From Euptelea pleiosperma (lineage: Eukaryota; Streptophyta; Magnoliopsida; Ranunculales; Eupteleaceae), in the NCBI GenBank assembly GCA_035048495.1, contig CM068549.1:13611103-13675102 (forward strand): a DNA stretch of 64,000 nucleotides. Reading direction: 5' to 3'. This document shows, piece after piece, positions 33,132 through 44,000 of this stretch (position 1 is its first letter; each line of letters starts with the position of its first letter). The position numbers and the translations under genes are program-made. The notes under the pieces are model-generated. The model was not told the DNA's origin. It saw only the letters and a list, made by a program, of their open reading frames with translations, and searched no databases.

Positions 33132-33504
33132 GATGACCTTATAACGAGATAGCATTAAATCGGAAATCATGTAATGGACCAGAAAGTTTCCGTTATATCG
33201 GAAATCAGGTGGAACCATCTTTTGGCCCAGTGTCCCCACGAATGTTTGTCTGACCCCTTAGTGAACTTATATCTCAAACATTAGCCTGATTAGTGTTGGC
33301 ACTGATGCTGTAGCCCAGCTATACTTTACTACAATGCTACCTCAATCTCGGCCTTTAAATTTGGAAATAACGAAATTATACTTCTTTAGTTAATGCCAAA
33401 GATCACCATTTGATAGCATCATTGGAATGGCTGATTGGTAGTTCATATTGCTGAATCTGTGACGTTGGTTCGATGTGGCCACCATCATACTGTACCCCAA
33501 ATAG

Positions 33505-33760
33505 ACCGCATGGATGTTTGGCCTATCCCAAAGTGGACCTACATACCAAAATCAGCCTGATTAGTGATTTCAAACCCTTGGATCTTTGTACCCCAAATAT
33601 TGACACCAATTCAACGCTTAGAAATCACTAATCAGGACAATTGTTTGGTCTGTAGGTCCTCCTGGGTTGTGCCAAACATCCATACGGTCAGACATCTCTA
33701 AGAATATGCCTTGTGGCTCATATTGTGGTCCATCACCAAAGTTCTACTCGATTAGTTCCA
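33505..33760. mobile_element. Palindromic MITE (family M) at the head of r4
   Basis: Arms 'gatgtttggcctatcccaaa' and 'gccaaacatccatacggtc', centre 'aaatcactaatcagg', right end 'tgtggtccatcaccaaagtt'. The right-arm G-box is degraded (ccttgtggc). Confidence 0.6.
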
Positions 33761-33840
33761 TTTGTGTCATTTCTATGTCTTTTTAGGTGTCAAATGTCCT
33801 GTTTCACCAAGTTCAAATGCAGAGGAATAGTAATATACAC

Positions 33841-34212
33841 CATGATTTAAAAAAGGGCGTTATAACGAAAATAACGGCAGTTATATAACGGATTCGGACC
33901 TCACCCGTTATGTTAGGAACCGTTAAAATGCTGAAAAAATAACGGCTGTGATTTTCCATTATAACGAAAAGAACGACTGTTATTTTCTGGAAATTTTTGC
34001 AAAAAAAAATCCATTATTTCCGTTATTTTCCATTTTTTCAAAAATTGGAATTTCAGCATCATTTTCTCCATTATTTTCATTATTTTCCGTTATTTCCATT
34101 ATTTTCCCTTTATTTTTCATTTTTGTCCCTGATCATTACAATTCGTTATAACGGAAAAATATGGTAACGCCCCAGACCGTTATACCATTATAATGGCCCC
34201 TTTTAAAGCTTG
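33841..34212. mobile_element. hAT-like MITE in r4 with perfect ATATACAC TSD
   Basis: Starts CATGATTTAAAAAAGGG and ends TTTTAAAGCTTG. Flanks ATATACAC at 33833-33840 and 34213-34220 match perfectly. Shorter than the r2 and r3 copies through internal deletion. Confidence 0.85.
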
Positions 34213-36556
34213 ATATACACCTCCAAAATTCGTTACATTGAACCTCCTCTGTCAATACGACGATTGATTAACTTCGAGACCTCTAGTTGATGTCCCCATC
34301 CTTGTTAGCAATTCAGAATATGGCAAAAATCCGATACAGGAAAAACTCTAGTTTTATTCAATTTTGGGTTTCGAAAATCCGGTCAAAAATTCACTAAACG
34401 GCAAATATGCTGCATCCGGTTTATACCTGTTTTACATGTCTCATTTTAAAAATTTTTACACGTCTCATTTTAAAAATTATGAAATAAAAAATTCAGGACA
34501 TTTTGAAAGTGAGTCAATATATTTAATAATATAGTTACCAGAGTCCAATGTAACATAGTTACCAAAAATTTGGTACATGTTAAAAGGGAGTGAAAATACT
34601 ACTTGAGTTGAGTCAATAAATTAGCTCGTTTTGTACTAATTATTTTTTATCTTTGGCTAAAAAAAATATAGGGACGTGTGGGTTCAAGCAATTTTTGTTT
34701 TTTCTACTTTAATCCCACGTTGGAGAAAGAAGAGATAGTTAGGGGAGTTTGAATTGTATGAGTAGGATTAGAGGAGAATGGGGAATATATACTTACCTTC
34801 ATGGGGGTCAGTGGGTGATCAAAAAGGCCCATGGCCTAGGTTAACGGCCTCCATTGTACTTAAGAGGGGCTATCACTTAAGAACTACATAAGTGGTATAT
34901 GTAGAGTGATAGATAGAGGGATACAGAGAAAAACAATGCACCTAGTATGTCATTCTTTTAGGAAGAAACGACAGACCTAGTGCGTCGTTTTGTTGGGACA
35001 GATTTAAAAAAAAAAAAAAAAGCATAAACACGTTCAATTCGTTTGGGCCTCAAAAATTTTGAATTTTTTCCAATTATTCAAATATCCGGACGAATGAAAA
35101 AAATGTAAAATTCACAAATTAAACAGAGGATTGCTTACAAGGGTCCCAATATGACTTGAAGGGCCTTTTAAAATTCCTTGTAACAATCCTGGAATGAAAG
35201 GAAACAAGTAAAGTGAGCAAAACCCACTAAACTCACACCTGAAATCCCCTAAAAATAGATCAAAACCAGATATCATTTGAGATAAATGTGTGCTTGGTCA
35301 TTAGGGTATGCCATTTTCAGACGGCCATGTAAACCTCATCTGTGAAGAAGATGCACTAAGAAGAATCAGGAGCTAGCGAGAGGGAGAAGGTCAGACTGAA
35401 CTAGCGGATCTACAAAAAAGCTTCATTCTTTTCTATAGGTTTTCACCTCCAAGGTTCTAAGTCATCTGTTATAATGGTCACTTGACGTTGCTGTTAGGAC
35501 CAGCCACATCCGTCACATCTAAAGTAAAAAAAATGGGTAGAGTTATTTTTTCTTATTAATTTTTTATTTCAAAATAACCTCGATAATGGTAAGAAAAACT
35601 ATTTTTTTTCAAAAAATAATGGCTGTTATATCCGTTATAACGTTAAGCCCGTTTTTTTGGATTAGGGCATTATTTTTGAAATAACATAACTGGGTTGGGC
35701 AAAAACGACTATTTTTAAACTATGGTCCCTTCTCTCCCACCTTTTCGTTCACCGTCTTCTAGTTTTTTTTCCTGTTGTTTCTGCCACAAATATATATGTG
35801 GCTGAAAAGCTAGAATTAATTTATGCCCTATAGCTCACCATCCCATTTAGACTTTGATGTGTAACTTTAGACGTATTTTGAGAAATGCTAGTAGTGGGTC
35901 CAACACGGCTAGAATTTTATGTATAAATTTGCACATATTTTGAAAAATACAAGTAGTGGGTCCAAGACATTTAAATTTCGGCCCACTTTGAGAAAATGAT
36001 TTAAATTTATTGTGTGAGCCAATGTAGTAGCGGGTCTAATGAATTTAGCCTTTGATGTGTAAATTTGGACCTACACCAAGAGTGCTCATTTACACAGTAG
36101 ACGAGACTTAAAAGCAGAAAAGATAAGAGGAAACAAGTTTAAGGATACGTGGCAAACTAGGACACCTGCGTACAGGATCTTAATTCTTAAAATTCAAATG
36201 TGTCACTGTGTGATAATATATGTAATAGTGAGTCCAAAGCATTTTTCGACTTCGATGTGTAATTCGACCTACTTTGAGAAAAGTCTTTAAGATTCAAATG
36301 TGTCACTATGTGATAATGTAGTAACGGGTCCAACAGGTTTGAGCTTTAACATCCATATGATCAGTGGTTTCTAAGAATGTGACATGTGGCTCAAACTATG
36401 GTCCCTCATAAAAGTATTGCATTTCATCACGGATTCGATGCAATTGGGCAGCACTAATCCAATTGATTTGCTTGATGGGTCCCAGCAGAATATCTTATTT
36501 GAAAATGCAAGTACCCGGAAGGGTTCCGATCTAATCTGATATATAAGCTCCCAGGG

Positions 36557-37116
36557 TAAGGTTTAAAAGGGGCCTTTATGACGGTATAACGGACTACGGG
36601 CGTTACTTTATTTTCCATTATAACGGATTGTAAAGCACAAGGGGCAAAAATAGAAAAAATGGGAAAATAATGGAAATAACGAAAAATAACGGAAAAAATG
36701 GAAAACAACATAAAACATGGCTAATTCAAATTTCAAAATTTTCAAAAAAATTATAACAAAATGACAGGCTCCAATTACCACCCTAAAATGACAAGCTCCG
36801 GTTACAGGACACAATATGAGCCACGTGGCACACTCTTAGAGGACTCTGACCATATGGATGTTTGTCCAATCCCTAGGTGGACCTACAAACCAAAAATCAG
36901 CCTGATTAGTGGCATTGGATCTTTGTACCTCAAATACTGCTCAAATTCCCACAATTGAGATCAACCCATGAAAAATAATAGAAATAATGACCGTTATAAC
37001 AACAATAACGGCCGTTATGTTTTGCCATTTTAACGGTACATAACGTAATGGGGGAGGTCTGAATCTGTTACGGCCGTTATTTTCGTTATAACGGCCGCTT
37101 TTTAAACCTTGTTTTA
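36557..37116. mobile_element. hAT-like MITE split by a nested family-M element
   Basis: Left part starts TAAGGTTTAAAAGG (36557); right part (about 36965-37116) ends CTTTTTAAACCTTG with TAACGG motifs. Between them lies a family-M piece (about 36790-36965) with CACGTG at 36822-36827 and 'gatgtttgtccaatcccta'. Nesting is inferred from order and orientation; no target duplication was confirmed. Confidence 0.5.
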
Positions 37117-37470
37117 AACATTGGGTACATTAGATTGGGGTTTGTGCTATGATTTACGACCCACCAGTAAATCTGGCCAATTCTCAATGGTCCCCTTTGG
37201 ACCCAAACAGTAGACCGAGTTCCATCATTTTTAATGAACCTTATCTTCAGTCTCACATTGGAAACATGACCAATCAATTCATATATGGAGACATCCCCAA
37301 AATGTGGGCCACATCCAGTCAATAACCTTATCTTCACGCTGATTTTTGCCATGTAGGACAAAGAGGTGATCTATACATTTGGGAGTAGCCAGGAATGATG
37401 TGCCATGCGATGCGGTTTTACGATACCAGAACAAGAGTGCCCCTCAAAACAAATATTCTCAGAATCCACG
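37117..37470. other. Gene-free stretch
   Basis: Complex sequence without a repeat partner in the window and without a recognisable domain. Nothing is supported here. Confidence 0.4.
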
Positions 37471-37745
37471 ACCCACGATGTTTGGCCAATCCCTCGGTGG
37501 ACCAACAAACCAAAAATCAGCCTGATTAGTGATTTACAACCTTTGGATTTTTGTATCCAAATAACGCTCAATAATGCTCAGATTCTTACCGTTAAAATCA
37601 ACCCATGAAAATAACTTCAATCGAATCGGTTAGAAATCCCTAATCAAGTTGATTTTTTGTGTACCGGTCAACCTAGGGACTGGCCAAACATCCATGCGGT
37701 CATCATCCTCTAATAGTATGCCACGTGTCTCATATTGAATGCTGT
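37471..37745. mobile_element. Palindromic G-box MITE (family M) upstream of gene 2
   Basis: Left arm 'gatgtttggccaatccctcg', centre 'agaaatccctaatca', right arm 'gccaaacatccatgcggtc' with CACGTG at 37722-37727. It lies about 230 bases upstream of receptor gene 2, so it could contribute promoter sequence. Confidence 0.6.
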
Positions 37746-37799
37746 GACCGGCTTCCGTCACAACATCTTGTGACACAAGTTTTACTCCTTAAATGGTTG

Positions 37800-37978
37800 G
37801 ATGTTTGCATGGAAGACTTGACTTGTGACTTGTGACTTGTGACTTTTTACTCCTGTTTTCTTTTTTTCATTTATTTAATTGATGAGAACTGTATCTTGAG
37901 TTATTTAGTTGACAATTTATCCCCTTCTTGCTTGCATCTGAGAAACCTTCCTTGTTTCTGTTTGGGTGTTGCGTGATC
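37800..37978 (+). promoter_or_regulatory. Putative promoter and leader of receptor gene 2
   Basis: TTGAC cores occur at 37818-37822 and 37909-37913, separated by a short tandem run of 'cttgtga' (about 37818-37845). The gene 1 counterpart has four TTGAC cores and no such run. Similarity between the two genes' upstream sequences fades at about 620 and 37815, marking the left edge of the segment duplication. Confidence 0.4.
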
Positions 37979-40900
37979 ATGGGGCGACCCCTTAGTGTTG
38001 TAGTTGCATTGATTGTGCTGTTGTGCATTGAAACCATGAAGTTCAGTTTGTGTGCAGAAGATTCGAGCTTGCGTTGCATAGAGAGCGAGAGGCGAGCTCT
38101 TCTCAAGTTCAAACAAGGTCTCATAGATCCTTCAAACCGGCTTACTTCTTGGGTGGGCCAAGATTGTTGTAGATGGAAAGGAGTGCTCTGCAACAACAGA
38201 ACCGGATACATTATCAAGCTTGACTTCCGAAACCCGCATCCATTCAATTGGAGCCTCTACTATGAAAATAATGGAGATGATGCAACTTATAGGAGGGCGT
38301 GCTTAGTGGGCGGTGAGGTAAATCCTTCTTTGCTAGAGTTGAAACATTTGAATTACTTGGACTTAAGCTGGAACAATTTTAGTGGAATCAAAATACCAGA
38401 GTTCTTTGGATCTTTCCAAGAATTGAGGTATCTTAACCTCTCTTCATCGTGGTTTAGTGGACCTATTCCTCATCATCTTGGAAATCTCTCTACTTTGCAT
38501 TCTCTCGATCTCAGTACTCACGATGATCTTTATTATTCATATGGTGTTGCTAAATTGATTGTTGACAATTTGCATTGGATGTCTCATCTTTCTTCTTTGC
38601 AACACCTTGACATGAGTGGGGTGAACCTTTCTAAGAGAGCATCTGATTGGCCACAAATAATTAATATGCTTCCTTCTTTATTGGTATTACGCTTGTCCAA
38701 TTGTGAACTCGGAAAAAGTCCTCTCGTTCTTTCATCTGTTAATTCCACATCTCTTGCCATCCTCGATCTCAGAGGAAATTCGATAGAAGGTCGAGTCCCA
38801 AACGTTCTTTGGAACATGACTTCTCTTAAAGTGCTTGACCTTTCACAAAACTCTTTCAATTCTACATTACCTCTCTGGTTGGGTAATTTTCATAGCCTTG
38901 TGGATCTCAGTCTTAATGACAATACTTTCAATGGTCAATTCCCAAACGTTCTTCGGAACATGACTTCTCTTAAAGTGCTTGATCTTTCCTATAACTCTTT
39001 CAATTCTACATTACCTCTCTGGTTGGGTAATTTTCACAGCCTTGTGGATCTCAGTCTTAGTGGCAATCATCTCAATGGTCCAATTCCAAATCTTCGGAAC
39101 ATGACTTCTCTTAAAGTGCTTGACCTTCCACAAAACTCTTTCAATTCTACATTACCTCTCTGGTTGGGTAATTCTGACAGTTTTGTGCATCTCAATCTTG
39201 GTTACAATGCTTTCAATGGTCCAATTCCATATGCTCTAAGGAATATATGCAGCTTGGAAACATTAGATTTGTCATACAACAAATTTAGTGGAGAGATAGT
39301 TGAACTTTTTGGAAACTCAGTGTCTGGATGCATCAGAGATAATTTGGAGACATTGAGTTTGTCAGGGAATCAACTCAGTGGGCCTTTGCCTGATTGGTTG
39401 GGGCAGCTTAATAATATAAAATACCTTTCTTTTTATAACAATTCATTTCATGGTCCAATTCCAACATGTCTTGGGGGATTGTCAACGTTGAGAACATTAG
39501 ATCTTGGTTTGAATCAATTAAATGGGAGTGTTCCAAAAAGTCTTGGACAACTATCAGAACTAGAAAATTTATATTTCGATAGTAACTCTTTGGAAGGTGT
39601 TGTATCTGAAGCTCACTTTGCTAAACTCTCAAGGTTAACCGTGTTATACATGAGTTTCAACTCTCAGCTGACTTTAAAAGTAAGATCTGATTGGGTACCT
39701 CCTTTTAAACTCAATTCTATTGTGATGGGATCTTGCAAAATAGGGCCTCACTTTCCTGCATGGCTTCGCACACAAACGACAATAACTTCTTTATATATGT
39801 CTAATGCAGGCATCTCAGATTTTGTGCCTTACTGGTTTCAAAATATGTCTTCTTATCTCCAGAATTTAGATCTCTCTCACAATCAGATTCATGGAAAAGT
39901 ACCTAATTTTTCAAAATCAGACGGTGCTAATGGAGGAATATATTTGTACTTGAGTTCCAACAAATTTGAGGGTCCCTTACCACACTTCTCTTCTGCCATA
40001 GAATTATTAGATCTCTCAAACAATTCAATTTCTGGTCCTATTCTACAAAATATTGGTGATATGATGCCTACACTGAGATATTTACTTCTTTCTAGTAACT
40101 TCATCAGTGGTACCATCCCCATGTCACTATGTAAAATAGAGACGTTGCAAGTTCTTGATCTCTCAGAAAACCATTTATCAGGAGGTCTACTTCACTGTTG
40201 GAATGATTTGCGAAATCTATATATTCTAGATTTAGCAGACAATAATTTATCAGGGGTTATTCCAAGCTCAATTGGTCATCTATCTCAATTAAATATATTG
40301 AGATTGAGTAACAACAGTCTTCATGGAGTGTTCCCGTTGGCCTTGAAGAACTGTACATATTTATTTATTCTTGACCTTGGTGAGAATAGATTATCTGGAA
40401 ACATACCTACATGGATTGGGAAGCAACTATCATACTTGCAAATTCTAAGGCTAAGGTCGAATATGTTTGGTGGTAACATTCCTTTACAAATATGCTACTT
40501 ACTTGAGCTTCAACTACTAGACCTTGCGCAGAACAATCTATCTGGATCCATCCCTCATTGTTTTAGCAATTTTAGTGGCATGGTTTGGAAAAGCCAATCT
40601 GTTTTGTATTCCTCCTATGCTTATTATGAGGAAAAATTAACGGAGGTCATGAAAGGAAAAGAACTAGAATATACCAAGATACTACGCCTTCTAACCAACC
40701 TGGACCTTTCAAGTAATAATTTGGTTGGAGGGATCCCCAAAGAGCTAACAAACCTGTCAGGACTACATGGTTTGAATCTGTCAAATAATTATTTGACAGG
40801 AAGCATTCCTGAGAAGATCGGTGATTTGAGATCGTTGGAATCTCTTGATTTCTCTAGAAATCGACTTTCAGGCAAAATTCCTCAAAGCATCTCGGAGTTA

Positions 40901-41314
40901 ACATCTTTAAGCCATCTGAACTTATCATATAACAACTTGATTGGACGAATTCCATCTGGCTACCAGCTCCAGACCCTTGATGATCCATCCATTTATCAAG
41001 GCAACTATGAACTCTGTGGAGCCCCAATTGAAAAGAAGTGTCCAGGAGATGAGCCGTCGCAAGCTCCAACAACCATTGATGGTGATGGAAAAGACGAAGA
41101 AGATGAATCTGAAATGGTTTGGTTTTACATTACCATAATACTGGGATTTGTGGTGGGGTTTTGGGTTGTTTGTGGTGTTTTGTTGTTCAAGAAGACTTGG
41201 AGGTATGCTTATTTTGGATTCGTCGATGGCATGAAAGAAAGGCTATTTGTAGCAATAACATCGAAGGTAGATTGGGTGAAAAAAAAGCTGAAGAACAACC
41301 ATGGCCAAGAGTGA
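37979..41314 (+). CDS. LRR receptor-like protein (RLP, EIX2/Cf type), gene 2
   Basis: Single-exon paralogue of gene 1, 1111 residues from the ATG at 37979, chosen because it opens a signal peptide; an in-frame ATG lies at 37928. Same order: signal peptide (1-26), LRRNT, LRRs, island domain (about 863-904), four LRRs, cysteine cap, acidic stretch, membrane helix (about 1047-1070) with GFVVG, short tail, no kinase. I count about 34 LRRs against 27 in gene 1. The extra ones are two added copies of a two-LRR unit (38804-39232) and three LRRs at about 39780-40010. A loop in LRR3 also differs (about 38515-38565). Expected role: plasma-membrane immune receptor working with a SOBIR1-type kinase; ligand unknown. 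The frame is intact. Confidence 0.93.
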   Translation: MGRPLSVVVALIVLLCIETMKFSLCAEDSSLRCIESERRALLKFKQGLIDPSNRLTSWVGQDCCRWKGVLCNNRTGYIIKLDFRNPHPFNWSLYYENNGDDATYRRACLVGGEVNPSLLELKHLNYLDLSWNNFSGIKIPEFFGSFQELRYLNLSSSWFSGPIPHHLGNLSTLHSLDLSTHDDLYYSYGVAKLIVDNLHWMSHLSSLQHLDMSGVNLSKRASDWPQIINMLPSLLVLRLSNCELGKSPLVLSSVNSTSLAILDLRGNSIEGRVPNVLWNMTSLKVLDLSQNSFNSTLPLWLGNFHSLVDLSLNDNTFNGQFPNVLRNMTSLKVLDLSYNSFNSTLPLWLGNFHSLVDLSLSGNHLNGPIPNLRNMTSLKVLDLPQNSFNSTLPLWLGNSDSFVHLNLGYNAFNGPIPYALRNICSLETLDLSYNKFSGEIVELFGNSVSGCIRDNLETLSLSGNQLSGPLPDWLGQLNNIKYLSFYNNSFHGPIPTCLGGLSTLRTLDLGLNQLNGSVPKSLGQLSELENLYFDSNSLEGVVSEAHFAKLSRLTVLYMSFNSQLTLKVRSDWVPPFKLNSIVMGSCKIGPHFPAWLRTQTTITSLYMSNAGISDFVPYWFQNMSSYLQNLDLSHNQIHGKVPNFSKSDGANGGIYLYLSSNKFEGPLPHFSSAIELLDLSNNSISGPILQNIGDMMPTLRYLLLSSNFISGTIPMSLCKIETLQVLDLSENHLSGGLLHCWNDLRNLYILDLADNNLSGVIPSSIGHLSQLNILRLSNNSLHGVFPLALKNCTYLFILDLGENRLSGNIPTWIGKQLSYLQILRLRSNMFGGNIPLQICYLLELQLLDLAQNNLSGSIPHCFSNFSGMVWKSQSVLYSSYAYYEEKLTEVMKGKELEYTKILRLLTNLDLSSNNLVGGIPKELTNLSGLHGLNLSNNYLTGSIPEKIGDLRSLESLDFSRNRLSGKIPQSISELTSLSHLNLSYNNLIGRIPSGYQLQTLDDPSIYQGNYELCGAPIEKKCPGDEPSQAPTTIDGDGKDEEDESEMVWFYITIILGFVVGFWVVCGVLLFKKTWRYAYFGFVDGMKERLFVAITSKVDWVKKKLKNNHGQE
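38804..39232 (+). repeat. Three tandem copies of a two-LRR unit inside gene 2
   Basis: Units begin at 38804, 38948 and about 39089, with spacings of 144 and 141 bases, each encoding an [12 protein letters not shown]...LPLWLGNF pair of LRRs. The third unit lacks one codon. Gene 1 has a single unit from 1588. The spacing keeps the frame, so this is in-frame expansion by unequal exchange. Confidence 0.92.
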
Positions 41315-41576
41315 AAGCCATTGCTACCTTAAAGACATGCATCTCTTGATTGTGCAGTAAGGTACTTTCTCTCCCTCTCTCAAATTTACTATATAATTTT
41401 CTAGCACTTTATGTTCTTTGCTTTGTTTATTACTTTGTTAATGATTTTTTATTATAAGAAAATGTTTAAGAGCATCATTTGGTTTTCAATATCAAGTCAT
41501 ATTCTTATATGGGTCCACTTCTCAGATACCTCACCCCTCTCCACGTTGGCAAGTTTTACTAGATAATTATCATAAA

Positions 41577-41594
41577 TATAATAATAATAATAAT
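41577..41594. repeat. (ATA)n microsatellite near gene 2
   Basis: About six ATA repeats inside a stretch of roughly 85 bases (about 41555-41640) that has no counterpart after gene 1. Confidence 0.7.
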
Positions 41595-41665
41595 TTACAT
41601 TTACATGCTCATCAAAATATGTACATGTACCCATAGTTATTTTCCCCTTTCCTAGTTACTTTAAC

Positions 41666-41888
41666 CAAGGTTTAAAGGAGGACGTTTTAACGGTATAACG
41701 GACTGGGGGCGTTACCGTTAAAGGGCCGCTAAAACAGATTATAATGGATAGGGGTAAAAATGGAAAAAAATAGACAAATGGATTTTAACGAAAAAAAAGG
41801 GAAAAAAAGTTGCGCTGAAATTCAAAATCGAAAATTTCAACAACAAAAAAAATTGAATTTAACGGAAAAATAATGGGTTCTAATGGTT
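41666..41888. mobile_element. Truncated hAT-like MITE downstream of gene 2
   Basis: Counterpart of 3865-4087, with the same start CAAGGTTTAAAGGAGG and the same lost right end. After it, segment A carries about 200 bases (4090-4290) that segment B replaces with a short 'gggcccaaaaaaaatgtggg' stretch. Confidence 0.6.
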
Positions 41889-41949
41889 AAGATCATTTTA
41901 TTTCTTTTGGGCCCAAAAAAAATGTGGGCCTTATTTCTTTTTGGCAACT

Positions 41950-43150
41950 ATGCTAGGTGGCAATTTGACCCGTGACCCGCCCGATCTGGCTAGTGATATA
42001 GATCGATCGGGCCTGGGTCCTAAAATACAGCCCGCAGTCCGGCCCTGTCCCGGCCCGAAAAATGATCTTAAGCCCGACTATAGCCTAGGCCCTAAAAAAT
42101 TTAATACTGTATTAGTTGGTCCCTTAACGGGCCCACTGACCGTGCCCCTAAAAATTGCAACCAAGCACATTTATTTGGGCCCACTGACTGCATCAATGTT
42201 TAGCTCTCTTCTTGATGGGTATACAAATAAAAAATCATCGTGATTGGGTATCTCTAGCCATTAAATTTTAGTACATTTTAAATAGTGATTCTAGCTATTG
42301 AATTCCAGCATTTTTTCGGGTAGTAAACCCAACTGCTAGAAATCATCCATCAAGCTGATTTTTGGTGTGTCGAACCACCATCGCCAAGTGTGGACCACCC
42401 TCATGCGATCAGTAGGCCCACAAATTTTGACCTTGTCAACAATTTTCCTTGTAAGAGTAAGATAGTTTAATATTCAATATATATTTTTATGAATTCATGT
42501 CATGAAATTCAAAAATTTGTTATTTAAAGGTTTTTCGTGCTTCGCCTGTATATTTTTCATTCAAAATGTTTGGATCACACCCCACCCACACACACACAAA
42601 GCAATGCCACGTGGCACATTATTTCGGCCCACTCACCTAGTGCATGTTTGGCGGTGGACCTACACCCTAAAATAAGCCTGATTGGTGATTTCTAGTCGTT
42701 GATTAGCCATGGGCCTGTTTATGAAGCCCATAATGAAAAAATTCCCCAAATCCAAGGGCTAGAAATCACCAATCAATCATTATTTGCATACACATCTACA
42801 TCTTTTTGTAGTGTACATCATATAGGTCCCTATCTTGTTTTTATATTTTATTTATCCCTTTAAATAGTTAGGTACTTAGTTTATAGTCACTCCGCTGACC
42901 CTAAGCCCAAAACCCAACTCAGCCCAAGCCCCAAACCCAACTCATTACAAGCCTGTAACACAAGCCTTTAAAAGCCCACGGCCTGGCCCAAGACCATTGG
43001 CCCAACTATAGTCCAGGCCACGGGCTGGGCCTGGGTTTTTATTTTTGTGAAGCCTGGTCCTCGGCCTAGCCTGAGTTGCCGGCGGGCTTGGTCAGCGTCG
43101 GGCCTGGCCCGGCCCAAGCCATGCCCAGCAGGCCAAATTGCCATGCTTAT
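41950..43150. mobile_element. Composite GGCCC-rich element, segment B copy
   Basis: Counterpart of 4306-5505 with the same ends and the nested G-box piece (CACGTG at 42608-42613). Confidence 0.4.
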
Positions 43151-43378
43151 GCTATGTATGGTTCTTATTCGCTCAGCACATTAACATGTGACCATCCCAA
43201 ATGTTAGGGTTGCCCTTGGCCTGGTTGCAAACCATTCCTCACATTGTTTGGACGAAACCTAACCATTTGATCAAGGCCCAAAAATATGTTCATCCATGGT
43301 CATCAATATAGATAGTTCAAATATTAGGCAATTTCTCGTTCGCCACACACTGTTTAGAAATCTAAACGGTCCAAAACA

Positions 43379-44000
43379 GAGCCTTCACTTGGATAGGATC
43401 CCAACCATCCAATTCAACGATAAACACTATAGATCACATGGTTAAGATTGTAAAAATGTCATTGGTTTTGATAGTGGTCAATACAAGGGGGGATAGCCCA
43501 ATCCTTTTTCTCTACTTTCTTTTTGCTGATAGCGATTAGCTATGGTAAACCAAAATCTCTTACATGATAGGAAGTGTCCGTTCGGAGACTGTCCCCAGAT
43601 GTGTTGTTCGAACTTGGGTACTAACTGTATGGAGCTTTTGGTTCTATGACACATAAAAAAACCACATAACCAAAATTTTTATTTTATCCAAAAAAGGGCC
43701 TTTATTTGGATAGGATCCCAACCATCCAATTCAATGATAAACATTGTATAGATCAGATGGTTAAGATTGTAAAAACATCATTAGTTTTGATAGTGGCCAA
43801 TAAAAGGGGGTAGCCCAATTCCTTTTTCTCTACTTTCTTTTTGCTGATAGATTAGCTATAATAAACCAAAATCTCTTACAAGATAGTAGGTGTCAATTCG
43901 GAGACCATTGTCAAATGTGTTGTTCGAATTTGGGTACTAACTTTATGGAGCTTTTGGCTCTACGACACATAAAAAAGCCACAACCAAAATTTCTATTTTA
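43379..44000. repeat. Two-copy tandem repeat, period about 315 bp, segment B
   Basis: Counterpart of 5730-6350; units start at 43379 and about 43695. Confidence 0.78.

Larger units (their letters stand above)
31630..33500. repeat. Third, more diverged version of the recurrent module
   Basis: The order matches segment A 12060-13780: TAACGG remnant ending 'ataactaaggggcgg', family-M MITE, AAACGG MITE, 'agcattaaatcggaaat', 'ggcactgatgctgtagccc', 'cttctttagttaatgcca', 'gtgacgttggttcgatgt'. Divergence is clearly higher than between segments A and B, so this copy is older. Confidence 0.75.
33505..36760. repeat. Duplicated unit r4
   Basis: The fullest unit: family-M head, hAT-like MITE (33841-34212), the 290-bp insertion (34677-34972), second MITE (35450-35724), degenerate 'agtgggtcca' repeats, and a tail shared with r3 ('catcacggattcgatgcaat'). 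Confidence 0.75.

Noticed and set aside
17889..37814. A third receptor gene or fragment in the spacer
   Set aside because: I looked for LRR motifs and the conserved receptor ends in the frames supplied and saw none; the spacer is repeats only.
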